Assembly (NCBI GenBank): GCA_032173965.1 | Contig: CM063289.1 | Span: 29,872,690-29,936,689, forward strand | Reading direction: 5' to 3' | DNA: 64,000 bases | DNA from: Sitta carolinensis | Taxonomy: Eukaryota; Chordata; Aves; Passeriformes; Sittidae | In this document: positions 51,441-61,479 of the stretch, in pieces | How positions within the stretch are numbered: position 1 is the first letter of the stretch | Layout of the letters: each line of letters starts with the position of its first letter | Notes under the pieces: generated by a model | Database searches by the model: none | The model's input: only the letters and a program-made list of their open reading frames with translations | What the model was told of the DNA's origin: nothing | Made by a program: the position numbers and the translations under genes

Positions 51441-51989
51441 AGCTGCGTTCTTTTAAGAATGGATGTTTGGATTTATGAATTGCAGTTGCAGGTTTAAGGT
51501 GATCGGGTTTTATACCTCTTCATCCGAAGGGTGTTTCGGTCTGTAAAGGGGCATTCTGCTGCGTTGCTGCGTTTTGCCCTTTGCCACGGAGGAGGAGAAA
51601 AACCCGATCACACAGCAAACGTGGGAAAAAAACCCGCTTTTAAAAATCCGGCTGGGAATACTTGGGAAAATCTCTGTAAGGAATACGATTAAAGCAAAGC
51701 AGCAATGCAGAGGAGACTCCTGCCTGCTTTTCCCTTATTTAAATATTCCCGGAGCTGCCTCCATTTTAATTTTCCCATAAAACATGGCTGTGTCAGCAGA
51801 GCTGGCAAAATCAGCATCATTTCCCAGGCGCGGCTCAGCTGAGCCGGGCTCCTGCGGAGTGGGGACCCCCTTCGGGAACTGAGCGAGCGGCACGATCCCA
51901 AATCCCCCAGCGCTCCAGGCACGATCCCAAATCCCCCAGCGCTCCCAGGCACGATCCCAAACCCCCCAGCGCTCCCAGGCACGCCGGGG

Positions 51990-52218
51990 GCTCCGTGCGG
52001 ATCAATTCCCGGTGCTTTGTGCATTCCCGGATCTCCTCCCACGGCAGGATGCGCTGCCAGGCTTGGCTGGCTTTAGGCTGGGATTAGCGGCTGCCGGGTT
52101 TTGTTTTTTTTTTTTTGCGGATGAACGCTGTTTTTTTGGGATCGGGAAAGGCTCCTCTGCCGCCGGAGCGGCGATTTCTCCGGGAGGATTTGTGCTGGCT
52201 TGCCAGGAGCTTTGCAAA
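51990..52218 (+). promoter_or_regulatory. PDE4B: Probable PDE4B5 promoter-proximal region
   Basis: The 230 bp before the super-short start codon is moderately GC-rich with a T-tract near 52105-52117 and no long repeat. It directly precedes the homology-defined first exon, so the start region for that isoform should lie here or slightly upstream. A small repeat of about 30 bp in three copies (cacgatcccaaa...) occupies about 51890-51985. The call rests on position, not on recognised elements. Confidence 0.45.
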
Positions 52219-52266
52219 ATGCCTGAAGCCAACTATTTGTTATCTGTGTCTTGGGGTTACATCAAG
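52219..52266 (+). CDS. PDE4B: PDE4B5 super-short isoform first coding exon
   Basis: Sixteen codons read MPEANYLLSVSWGYIK and stop exactly at a donor GTGGGT at 52267. This is the unique N-terminus known for PDE4B5, and for its paralog isoform PDE4D6. The exon ends in phase 0 and joins the exon at 53058, giving [12 protein letters not shown] as in the super-short forms. It lies only about 790 bp upstream of that exon. The product would lack UCR1 and the first part of UCR2. In mammals this isoform is described as brain-enriched; expression in this species is inferred. The frame upstream is open for some distance, but the ATG is fixed by homology. Confidence 0.93.
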
Positions 52267-53057
52267 GTGGGTTTAACTGCTGAAGGTTTATTAATTACCG
52301 AATTATTAATGGCTGCTTTTTTAAATTTTTTAAAAATATTTTTCATTTTTGCTCTGTGTGTGTGTGTGCTGTGTTGCTCGGACAAAGCCTCCGTGAGGAA
52401 AATCTGCTTTAAAAATGCTGATTTCTGTGTGTTTTTTGTTAATCGTGTGTGTGGTGTGCATGCAGAGTCCATGGATGTCATTTTTTTTTTGGGGGGGGGG
52501 AAATCGGTGTTGCAGGATAAAATGATGCAGCAGTGAGAGTGTTGGATTATAAAATCAGGATCACAGCATGAATATCTAAGGGAATATGTGCCCGAATATC
52601 GGAATGTGCCCGAATTGCACATTTTGCTGCATGATCTTCAAATTCAGGGCATATTTCTCCTCTGGACATGCAGCTGTCTGTTCGTTTCATACAAAATGGA
52701 GCAAATTCCGAAAATCCAGAACAAAAGAACGTTTAGGGATGGGGAAATCTCAACTCGAGATCAAAATCTGAGCTTTGAGAGATTTACCTGAAACGTTCTC
52801 ACCTCGTTTGCGCCAGTAACAATTAATGAGCATCTTTAGAGGAAATTAACTCCGTGGGCTGAAAAAGAAATACCCAGTCATGGTGCTGCCATGGAGCAGG
52901 ATGGAAATAAAACCATCTGTCGCCGACTCCATCCCAAACATCCCCGGAATTCTGCCTGCTGGAAGGGGAGGGGGGGGTTCTCCCGGGCTAACGCCGTGTG
53001 GGTTTGGGAAAGGATCCCATAAAAAATTGGCATTTTTCTGTGCTCTCCCCCTGGCAG

Positions 53058-53151
53058 TTCAAGAGGATGCTGAACCGGGAGCTCACACACCTGTCCGAGA
53101 TGAGCCGCTCCGGCAATCAAGTGTCCGAGTACATTTCCAACACTTTCCTGG
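53058..53151 (+). CDS. PDE4B: PDE4B UCR2 exon (94 nt)
   Basis: The exon encodes [31 protein letters not shown] plus the first base of the next Asp codon. This is the second half of UCR2 and is the first exon common to long, short and super-short isoforms. UCR2 is known to bind UCR1 and to cap the active site, giving trans-inhibition within dimers. The acceptor is CCCCCTGGCAG ending at 53057 and the donor is GTAAGG. The sequence is unchanged from human PDE4B as I recall it. A 29-bp minisatellite starts about 140 bp after the donor. Confidence 0.97.
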
Positions 53152-53299
53152 GTAAGGAATGCATTCCCGACTTCTGTTTTTGGCTCAGGGAAGGGTTAAG
53201 GGCAGCCTGATTGCCCCCATTCACAGCTTGCCTCTGTGGGGTTTCACTTTCAAATGGCTGCGGGAAGGGGGGGAATGGGGAGGAATTCCCGAGCCTGTG

Positions 53300-53945
53300 G
53301 GATGGTTCTGGGAGGATTCCATCCCACCCCACGGGATGGTTCTGGGAGGATTCCATCCCTTGGGATGATTCTGGGAGGATTCCATCCCACAGGATGGTTC
53401 TGGGAGGATTCCATCCCACAGGATGGTTCTGGGAGGATCCCACGGGATGGTTCTGGGAGGATTCCATGGGATGGTTCTGAGAGGATTCCATTCCTTGGGC
53501 TGTCTCAGGGAGGATTCCTTGGGATGGTTCTGGAGGATTCCACAGGAAGGTTCTGGGAGGATCCCATGGGATGGTTCTGAGAGGATTCCATCCCATGGGC
53601 TGTCTCAGGGAGGATCCCATGGGATATTTCTGTGAGGATTCCATCCCATGGGCTGTCTCAGGGAGGATTCCTTGGGATGGTTCTGGGAGGATTCCATCCC
53701 TTGGGATGGTTCTGGGAGGATTCCATCCCTTGGGATGGTTCTGAGAGGATTCTATCCCATGGGATGGTTCTGAGAGGATTCCATTCCTTGGGATGGTTCT
53801 GTGAGGATTCCACAGGAAGGTTCTGTGAGGATCCCATGGGATGGTTCTGGGAGGATTCCATCCCATGGGCTGTCTCAGGGAGGATCCCATGGGATATTTC
53901 TGTGAGGATTCCATCCCATGGGATGTTTCTCAGGGAGGATTCCTT
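53300..53945. repeat. Minisatellite, about 29-bp unit, about 22 copies
   Basis: Units of 'gggatggttctgggaggatt' and 'ccatcccat', with variants 'ggctgtctcagggagga'. It begins about 150 bp after the donor of the UCR2 exon. Confidence 0.95.
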
Positions 53946-54764
53946 GGGTTTGGTGGCGGCTGCCTTATGCAACGCTGGGTTTTTGGTGACCTTATGGAAA
54001 GGACAAAGTCACCAGAGCCAGCACAGCCAGAGCTGCATCTGCCCCTCGGAGATGGGCTTCACACTGAACCATCCCCAGAATTTTATTATTGCTGTGTCTG
54101 AATCTGCTCGTTTTGTGCCAGAAGTCAGGGAAGGAAATTGGAATATTTTGCATTTCATTCATTCTGTTGGAGCTCACAGCTCCCCGGACATGAATGAATC
54201 CTCTGTGTCAACGCTGCTTAGGAGAAAGGGGATTTTCTCAGGCAGCAGCTTCAGGATTTGTGACCATTTGCATGTAAAATGAGGAGTCTCATATTTATAG
54301 ACATCCCTGAGTCCAACATTTCCAAAGGCTGAGTGTCTGTGGCTGCTGGGGATTCATGCCCCGAGGTCAGAATGGCCTGGAATGCATTTCCTATGTGACA
54401 CACAATTATTCCCATGAAGGATTTTAAAGTGATCCCAAAATCCAGCTGCAGCTGGAGCTGCTGCCTGCTTTTAGGGCACTCCACAGCATTAATAATCCCG
54501 GGAAGTTTGGAGCTGCTTTGTGGGAATTCATGGATTTTATTGCTCAGCTGAATCCAGAGCATGAATCCAAACAGGGAATAGGGCTGGACTGGGATGCACA
54601 AGGGGCTGATCCAGGGATTGGGCTGGTGGTCAGCTCTTCCCAGCAGCCACGTGGCAGGAATTGCCAAAGTGGCCACCAAAAATTAACCCCACAAACGCTG
54701 AGCTTCATGGAGCATGAATCCCAGCAGGGGCTGGTGAGCCAGAGCTGCTGCTGCTGCTGCTGGG

Positions 54765-55160
54765 GTTGTTTCATTCAGGGAATTCCAGACTGGTTTGGAC
54801 TGGGAGGGACCATAAAATCATCCAGTGCCACCCCTGCCGTGCCAGGGACCCCTCCCTCTGTGCCAGGGGCTCCAGCCTGGCCTGGGACATTCCAGGGATC
54901 CAGGAACAGCCCCAGCTGCTCTGGCAATTCCAGCCCAGCCAAGAATTCCTGCCCAAATCCCATCTAAATCCCTTTTCCATTCCAAAGCCATTCCCTGTGC
55001 CCCCATGCCTTGTCCCCAGTCCCTGCCCAGCTCTCCTGGAGCCCCTGCAGGCCCTGCCAGGGGCTCGGAGCTCTCCCTGGAGCCTCCTCCTGCCCAGGGA
55101 GCCCCCCCAGCTCTCCCAGCCTGGCTCCAGCCCTGCAATAATCCCTGAGCCCATTGCCCT
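54765..55160 (-). mobile_element. CR1-type LINE fragment, antisense, about 400 bp
   Basis: In order: 'ccagactggtttggactggg', 'ctccagcctggcctgggaca', 'ttccagggatccaggaac', 'aagccattccctgtgcccc', then sequence ending 'gctccagccctgcaataat'. This is one of the longer CR1 copies in the window. Confidence 0.8.
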
Positions 55161-55319
55161 GAAAGCTTTCACTCTGAGGGATTGATTCCATTTTTTCCTG
55201 GACACTCCTTGCTTCAACCCTGGATTTCCCACACCAACATTTCCTGGCTCTGCTTCTCCTCATTCCCAGATTTTCCCCAGTTTGGTGGGTTTTTTTGGGA
55301 TGTTCTCCTGGCTTTGTCC

Positions 55320-55412
55320 CTTCCCTTCTCCAGGCAGGAATTCCTGCCCAATCCCATCTCACTCCATCTTCTCCCAGCTCACAGCCATTCCCTGGGTCCT
55401 GTCCCCCTGATT
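55320..55412 (-). mobile_element. Short CR1-type fragment, antisense
   Basis: It reads 'gcaggaattcctgcccaatc' and 'acagccattccctgggtcct', as in the copy at 48.1-48.3 kb. Confidence 0.6.
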
Positions 55413-55869
55413 GCTCATTAAAAAAAAAAAAAATAAAAACCCAAATGAGTGAAGCTTTTAAAAGGATCAGCAGTTGTTTCAGGAAGTTGTGCTGCTGTGG
55501 GTTTTATGAATGAAGTTTGTTTTTTTTTTCCCTCCTGAAAATTTAATTAAATGAAATGAGCGCCCGAAATACCCGGAGTCTGCAAGTGAGGGGGTTGAAC
55601 AAACAAACAAAAAGAAACTCGTGGGTTTATCTCATTTCTCTGATTTCTCTGATTTCTCTCCAGAGCTGGGGCTAATTCTGAGATGTTACACCCAGCTCAT
55701 TCAGCTTTTTGGACATGGGGAATGGCTCAGAGGGAAGGGCTGGAGGGGATTTGGGGTTTTTGGGAAGGAATTCCTCTCTGGGAGGGGATGAGGCCCTGGC
55801 ACAAAAATGCTCCAAAAATCCGGGATTTCTCTTCAAAAATCAGGGATTTCTGCCCTCCAAATTTGGGAT

Positions 55870-56940
55870 TTCTGCTCCCCAAAGCACTCAGTGGCTGCAG
55901 GAGAGCAACCAGAACTTTTGTAACTATGTTTTTAAAAAAATTTTGGATGAGATTTTGTAATGGGATTTTTAAAAATTTTTGGATCCCAAAATGAGAACCT
56001 GTTGGGTTTGGGGTGGGGAGCAGCTCCACGACTGGTTTTGGGGACATCTCCAGTGGTTTTGAGAACATCTCCAGGACTGGTTTTGGGGACATCTCCAGTG
56101 GTTTTGGGGACATCTCCAGTGTCCCCAAACCCCTCAGTGCCTTCAGGAGAGCAACCAGAGTTTTGTAACTGGATTTTTTTTTTAATTTTTGGATCCTAAA
56201 ATGAGAACCCCCTGGGTTTGGGGTGGGGAGCAGCTCCAGGACTGGTTTTGGGGACATCTCCAGTGGTTTTGAGGACATCTCCAGAGGTTTTGGGGATATC
56301 TCCAGTGGTTTTGGGGTCATCTCCAGTGTCCCCAAACCACTCAGTTACTGCAGGAAAGCAACCAGAACTTTTATAACTGTTTATTTTTTTAAATTTTTGG
56401 ATCCTAAAATGAGAACCCCCTGGGTTTGAGATGGGGAGCAGCTCCAGGAATGGTTTTGGGAACATCTCCAGTGTCCCCAAACCCCTCAGTGCCTTCAGGA
56501 GAGCAACCAGAACTTTCGTAATTGGGATTTTTTAAATTTTTGGATCCCAAAATGTGAACCCCAAAATGTTTGGGCTCAAGGCCTGGTTTTGTACTAATTC
56601 CTTTTCCCCCTGCCCTGTTGCAGACAAGCAGAACGACGTGGAGATCCCTTCTCCCACGCAGAAGGACAGGGAGAGCAACCAGAACTTTTGTAACTGGGAT
56701 TTTTAAAAAGTTTTGGATCCCAAAATGAGAACCTGTTGGGTTTGAGATGGGGAGCAGCTCCAGGAATGGTTTTGGGACATCTCCAGTGGTTTTGGGAACA
56801 TCTCCAGTGTCCCCAAACCCCTCAGTGCCTTCAGGAGAGCAACCAGACCTTCGTAATTGGGATTTTTTAAATTTTTGGATCCCAAAATGTGAACCCCAAA
56901 ATGTTTGGGCTCAAGGCCTGGTTTTGTACTAATTCCTTTT
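55870..56940. repeat. Tandem repeat, about 150-245-bp unit, about 6 copies
   Basis: Each copy has 'gagagcaaccagaact', a 'tttttggatcccaaaatg' segment and 'tttggggacatctccagtg'. Copies start near 55886, 56131, 56339, 56486, 56670 and 56820. The last part is a larger 336-bp duplication that captured the start of the exon at 56960. Confidence 0.93.
56624..56706 (+). pseudogene. Partial tandem copy of the next PDE4B exon, with intact acceptor (decoy exon)
   Basis: This lies exactly 336 bp upstream of the true exon at 56960. The intron tail, including a pyrimidine tract and TTGCAG at 56618-56623, and the first 47 nt of the exon are repeated almost unchanged. The copy then breaks off at the codons for Asp-Arg-Glu and runs into the intronic repeat sequence GAGAGCAACCAGAAC. 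Read in the gene's phase it goes [17 protein letters not shown], then SNQNFCNWDF, then stops at 56704-56706. It is therefore an exon fragment that would truncate the protein before the catalytic domain if spliced in. A weak possible donor (GTAACT) lies near 56690. Its use in RNA cannot be judged from sequence. Confidence 0.9.
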
Positions 56941-56959
56941 CCCCCCTGCCCTGTTGCAG

Positions 56960-57138
56960 ACAAGCAGAACGACGTGGAGATCCCTTCTCCCACGCAGAAG
57001 GATAGGGAGAAGAAGAAAAAGCAGCAGCTGATGACACAGATCAGCGGGGTGAAGAAATTAATGCACAGCTCGAGCTTGAACAACACCAGCATCTCCCGCT
57101 TCGGGGTGAAAACGGAGAAGGAGGATCACCTGGCCAAG
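56960..57138 (+). CDS. PDE4B: PDE4B exon: UCR2-catalytic linker and start of catalytic region (179 nt)
   Basis: The exon encodes [20 protein letters not shown] through [20 protein letters not shown] to [10 protein letters not shown], 60 residues with the split Asp. The lysine-rich stretch followed by [19 protein letters not shown] is the linker into the catalytic unit. [11 protein letters not shown] and HLAK are PDE4B-type; the other paralogs differ here. Relative to human PDE4B I see Lys in place of Asn at two sites (VKTEKED). The acceptor is CTGTTGCAG ending at 56959 and the donor is GTGGGA. A near-identical truncated copy sits 336 bp upstream; this downstream copy is the complete one and keeps the frame. 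Confidence 0.97.
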
Positions 57139-57204
57139 GTGGGAGAGCTGGAAAATGAATTTTGGAAGGAAATTCCTGAAATCTGGGAAAAAAATGATGT
57201 CGTT

Positions 57205-57745
57205 AGTGGTGGCCTTAAGAGGGTTTTAAAAATAGGTGGGAATAAAATAAAAATAAAAAATAAATGGAAATAACATAAAAAATTAAAAAAGGAAATTAAA
57301 TTTAGCAAAATATATGGAAGTAAAATAAGATTTAAAAAAAATGGATGTAAAATTAAAAATGAATATATGGAGGTAAAATAAAATTAAAAATAAATATATG
57401 GAAATAAAATAAAATTAAAAGTAAATATATGGAGATAAAATAAAATAAAAATATGAGGGTCGTTAGAAATGCTGGAATTAATGCGGCCTTAAGAGGGTGT
57501 TTTGTGTTTTAAAAATAGGTGGGAATAATATAAAATAAAAAAAAATGTAAATAAAATTAAATTTAGCAAAATATATGGAAATAAAATAAAATTAAAAATA
57601 AATATATGGAGATAAAATTAAATAAAAATATGAAGGCTGCTAGAAATGCTGGAATTAATGGCAGCCTCAAGAGCATGTTTTATAGTTAAAAATAAATGGA
57701 AATAAAATAAAATAAAATAAAATAAAAATGAAAAAGGTGATGAAG
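57205..57745. repeat. A-rich degenerate repeat
   Basis: Runs of 'aaataaaataaaatta' and 'aatatatggaaataaaa', with two copies of a longer unit containing 'gctggaattaatg' near 57470 and 57645. Confidence 0.88.
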
Positions 57746-57784
57746 GCTGGGGAGAGCAGCTATAAAACAAACTCAGCCCTATTT

Positions 57785-58645
57785 AACCACCACTAAACCC
57801 ACCTGAACTCCTGACCAACCCCAAATCCCATAACAAACCATCCCAACCCTCCTGAACTGACCAACCCCAAATCCCATAACAAACCATCCCAACCCTCCCC
57901 TGAACTGACCAACCCCAAATCCCATAACAAACCATCCCAACCCTCCTGAACTGACCAACCCCAAATCCCATAACAAACCATCCCAACCCTCCTGAACTGA
58001 CCAACCCCAAATCCCATAACAAACCATCCCAACCCTCCTGAACTGACCAACCCCAAATCCCATAACAAACCATCCCAACCCTCCTGAACTGACCAACCCC
58101 AAATCCCATAACAAACCATCCCAACCCTCCTGAACTGACCAACCCCAAATCCCATAACAAACCATCCCAACCCTCCCCTGAACTGACCAACCCCAAATCC
58201 CATAACAAACCATCCCAACCCTCCCTGAACTGACCAACCCCAAATCCCATAACAAACCATCCCAACCCTCCTGAACTGACCAACCCCAAATCCCATAACA
58301 AACCATCCCAACCCTCCTGAACTGACCAACCCCAAATCCCATAACAAACCATCCCAACCCTCCTGAACTGACCAACCCCAAATCCCATAACAAACCATCC
58401 CAACCCTCCCTGAACTGACCAACCCCAAATCCCATAACAAACCATCCCAACCCTCCTGAACTGACCAACCCCAAATCCCATAACAAACCATCCCAACCCT
58501 CCTGAACTGACCAACCCCAAATCCCATAACAAACCATCCCAACCCTCCTGAACTGACCAACCCCAAATCCCATAACAAACCATCCCAACCCTCCTGAACT
58601 GACCAACACCAAATCCCATAAAAAACCATCCCAACCCTTCCCATT
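57785..58645. repeat. Minisatellite, 46-bp unit, about 18 copies, ending beside a splice acceptor
   Basis: The near-identical unit contains 'cctgaactgaccaacccc', 'aaatcccataacaaacc' and 'atcccaaccct'. Every unit has CTGAC, a match to the vertebrate branch-point pattern. The array stops about 17 bp before the exon at 58662. Long - strand frames (up to 426 codons) are artefacts of it. Confidence 0.97.
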
Positions 58646-58661
58646 TTTGTGCTTCCTCCAG

Positions 58662-58760
58662 GAACTGGAGGATCTGAACAAGTGGGGTCTCAACATCTTC
58701 AACGTGGCCAGGTACTCGCACAACCGCCCGCTCACCTGCATCATGTACGCCATCTTCCAG
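58662..58760 (+). CDS. PDE4B: PDE4B catalytic-domain exon (99 nt)
   Basis: Thirty-three codons in phase 0 cover [16 protein letters not shown] to [11 protein letters not shown], residues 164-196 of the short isoform. They form the first helices of the catalytic domain. The motif [14 protein letters not shown] is specific to PDE4B. Human PDE4B has Gly where this sequence has Arg (VARYSHN), a substitution worth noting in a conserved protein. The acceptor TTCCTCCAG ends at 58661 and the donor is GTGGGT. A 46-bp minisatellite fills the intron to about 17 bp before this exon. Confidence 0.97.
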
Positions 58761-59324
58761 GTGGGTGCTTCTGGAACATTCCTCTGCAGCACCCACACCC
58801 TCTGAACAAAGAGGATTCCTGACCTTCCAACATGGACAGGGCTGCCCAGGCTTTGGGGTGGAGCTGAATTTTCCACAGTGTTAATTCGAGAGTGGCACAG
58901 TCTGTGATTGATCACAGGGGCAGAAATGGAGAGGTTTGGGTTTGTCAGTGTGTGAGTGGGTGCAGACAAGCTGGAGGGTCCTGGTGGGTTTGGGGCTTCT
59001 TCCTCCTCCTCCCTCCCCTGCCTGCTGTGCAGGGTGGGGGGCACAGGAGCATTGGGCACAATTTGCCTCAGGGCACAGTTAGGGGAACAGAAATGGAGTT
59101 GTTCTGGGTAGAAAAGCAGAAATCATGAACGTTCTTGGGGCTAATGGGGGGAATTATCTTTAGGAGCCCCTTGATCCCGTGGGTTTGGGGGTTTTGGTGC
59201 CTTTTCTGCCTCAGGCTGAGCTGGGGTAAAGCCTGGAGTGCTGGGATTGCTGAGAAGGGAATGAGGAACAACCTGGAGAAGGAGAACAACCAAGAGCCCC
59301 CTTTGCCTTTTCTTTTGCAAAAGG

Positions 59325-59505
59325 CCTCCTGTAGTGTGGTTTTGCCAGGCCTGCAGTTTCTGAGTTTCTAGAACTCTGTTTTTTCCTGATGTTTTGGGGT
59401 TTCTGAAGCTTGTTCTCACAGCATGAACATAAACATGAGGAAAAAAAAAACAGTGTTCTAGAAACTCAGACACTGCAGTCCTGGAAAACCAGACCACATC
59501 CTCCC
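59325..59505. repeat. LTR-related inverted repeat (hairpin)
   Basis: A left arm with 'ctgcagtttctgagtttcta' and a right arm with 'tagaaactcagacactgcag' flank about 70 bp. Both arms match the 5' part of the LTR-like family seen at 43.2 and 60-62 kb, in opposite orientations. Confidence 0.65.
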
Positions 59506-60103
59506 CTATCAGGGAGGGACATGTGGGAGTGGAAGAGCTCCCACAGGTGTTAACAAAGTTGAAAAGACTTCTGAAAACTATTCCAAGAGAGTTCCTGGGA
59601 AGAACTTAATGGTTGTTCTACTCCCAACAGTTTTGGGATCTCCCATTTATCAGGAGTTATAGTAAATTCAGGTGCTGGGATACCCAGGCAATCCAAGGGC
59701 TTTAGGTATCCAGAAATATCCAGAAATACCCTGCTTTGATGAGAAGGTGAAGCAAACTGCAGGAAATAATGAAGAACCAAAGGTGCCTAAGTCACAGGTT
59801 CTGAGTTCACAAGTTCCCCTTCCTGGGAAATGTGTTTTCCTCTCAGATCCAATCCCCACCCTCAGGACTTACAGCTCCACAAACTTCATCAAAACCAATA
59901 CTTTGACTCAGGAAATACCATACTGTGAATCAGGAAATGGTGCTGGAGCAAAACCCCTTGGCTTGACTCGAGATGCAGAGTTAAAACACCCTACCTGCAA
60001 CATAAAAAATCAGGCTCAATCTCTTGATTCAAGCAATTCCTGCTGCTCCCAGCACCATTCCCACCTCTAACCCCACTCAGCTCCTTTGTGCTCTGCCCCC
60101 CAG

Positions 60104-60268
60104 GAGCGGGACCTGCTGAAAACCTTCAAGATCTCCTCGGACACGTTTGTGACCTACATGATGACCCTGGAGGATCACTACCACTCAGATGTTGCCTACC
60201 ACAACAGCCTGCACGCTGCTGACGTGGCCCAATCCACCCACGTGCTGCTCTCCACCCCTGCCCTGGAT
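60104..60268 (+). CDS. PDE4B: PDE4B catalytic-domain exon with catalytic His (165 nt)
   Basis: Fifty-five codons in phase 0 run from ERDLLKTF to STPALD, residues 197-251 of the short isoform. [10 protein letters not shown] holds the general-acid histidine at residue 229 and the first metal ligand histidine at 233. With the five-residue offset these are His234 and His238 of human PDE4B2, which confirms register. SSDTF and [10 protein letters not shown] are PDE4B-type. Differences from human are conservative: FKISSDTFV for FRISSDTFI. The acceptor is CCCCCCAG ending at 60103 and the donor is GTGAGT. The following intron begins with LTR-derived tandem repeats within about 100 bp. Confidence 0.98.
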
Positions 60269-60364
60269 GTGAGTGCCCTGCTTGGCTCGGTTTGGAGCCT
60301 GGGGTGGGCACTGCTGCCTCTTCCCAGGGGGAGATTGCAGCCCCTGGCGTCTCTGTTTCACCTC

Positions 60365-61345
60365 TCTTCTCAGTGCCCTGTAGTTTGGTTTTCAGGTCTG
60401 AAGGTTCTGAGTTTCTAAACTCTAGTTTTCTGCTGTTGGAGTTTTCTGAAACTTGTTCCCAGGAAGAGAACATAAACAGGATTGTTTTTGTGACAGTATT
60501 CATGTTGTGAGTTCTTTCTGAGAGGAGGGACCTGGCTCTTCCCAGTGGGAAATTTCAGCCCATGGGATCTGTTTCACTTGCACCTCTCCTCTCAGTGCCC
60601 CATAGTTTGGTTTTCAGGTCCGAAGTTTCTGAGTTTCTAAACTCTGGTTTTCTGCTGTTTGAGTTTTCTGAAACTTGTTCCCAGGAAAAGAACACGAACA
60701 CCAGGAGAATTTTTTTGTGACAGTGTTCCTGTTGTGAGTTCTTTCTGAGAGGAGGGACCTGGCTCTTCCAGTAGGAAATTTCAGCCCCTGGCATCTCTGT
60801 TTCACCTCTCTCAGGCTGTGCTGTAGTTTGGTTTTCAGGTCTGAAGTTTCTGAGTTTCTAAAGCTCTGGTTTTCTGATGGTCTGAAACTTGTTCCCAAGA
60901 AGAGAACATAAGCAGGATTGGTTTTGTGACAGTGTTCATATTGTGAGTTCTTTCTGAGAGGAGAGATCTTACTCTTCCAAGTGGGAAATTTCAGCCCGTG
61001 GGATCTCTGTTTCACCTCTCTTCTCAGTGCCCTGTAGTTTGGTTTTCAGGTCTGAAGGTTCTGAGTTTCTAAACTCTAGTTTTCTGCTGTTTGAGTTTTC
61101 TGAAACTTGTTCCCAAGAAGAGAACACAAACAGGATTGTTTTTGTGACAGTGTTCCTGTTGTGAGTTCTTTCTGAGAGGAGGGATCTTGCTCTTCCCAGT
61201 GGGAAATTTCAGCCCATGGGATCTCTGTTTCACCTTCACCTCTCTTCTCAGGCCTGCAGTTTCTGAATTTCCACCCTGTAGTTTGGTTTTCAGGTCTGAA
61301 GTTTCTGAGTTTCTAAAGCTCTGGTTTACTGATGCTTGGGTTTTC
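60365..61345. repeat. Tandem array of LTR 5'-half fragments, about 220-bp unit, about 5 copies
   Basis: Each unit starts near 'tagtttggttttcaggtc' and continues through 'ctgaaacttgttccca' and 'ttgtgacagtgttc' to 'gggaaatttcagccc'. Starts lie near 60379, 60602, 60822, 61035 and 61272. The array fills the first part of the intron after the exon ending at 60268. Confidence 0.85.
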
Positions 61346-61479
61346 TAAAATGTTGTTTCTGAAAATAAGTCTAATTTATTTCTGTAGAGTCAGTTCCTAT
61401 AAATTATAAGATAAACAAAGACTATATTTACATTTCTTTGTGAAAAGATATCACTTGATAGACTTCTCATCTGACCAGT

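Larger units (their letters stand above)
35967..53057 (+). other. PDE4B: PDE4B intron between the UCR2 exons, 17.1 kb, hosting the PDE4B5 start
   Basis: GTGAGC at 35967 to GGCAG at 53057. Besides listed features, the stretches 36560-38170, 38600-40160, 41130-43170, 45180-45900, 48350-50210 and 51440-51990 show no recognised gene. 37350-38150 and 42220-42900 look unique and might include conserved noncoding sequence. Confidence 0.8.
53152..56959 (+). other. PDE4B: PDE4B intron with exon-fragment duplication
   Basis: GTAAGG at 53152 to TTGCAG at 56959. It holds the 29-bp array, two CR1 fragments, the 55.9-56.9-kb repeats and the decoy exon. 53950-54760 and 55413-55860 show nothing recognisable. 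Confidence 0.85.

Noticed and set aside
57779..59059. Open frames of 283-426 codons on the - strand
   Set aside because: They are translations of the 46-bp array and run antisense through a real PDE4B exon.
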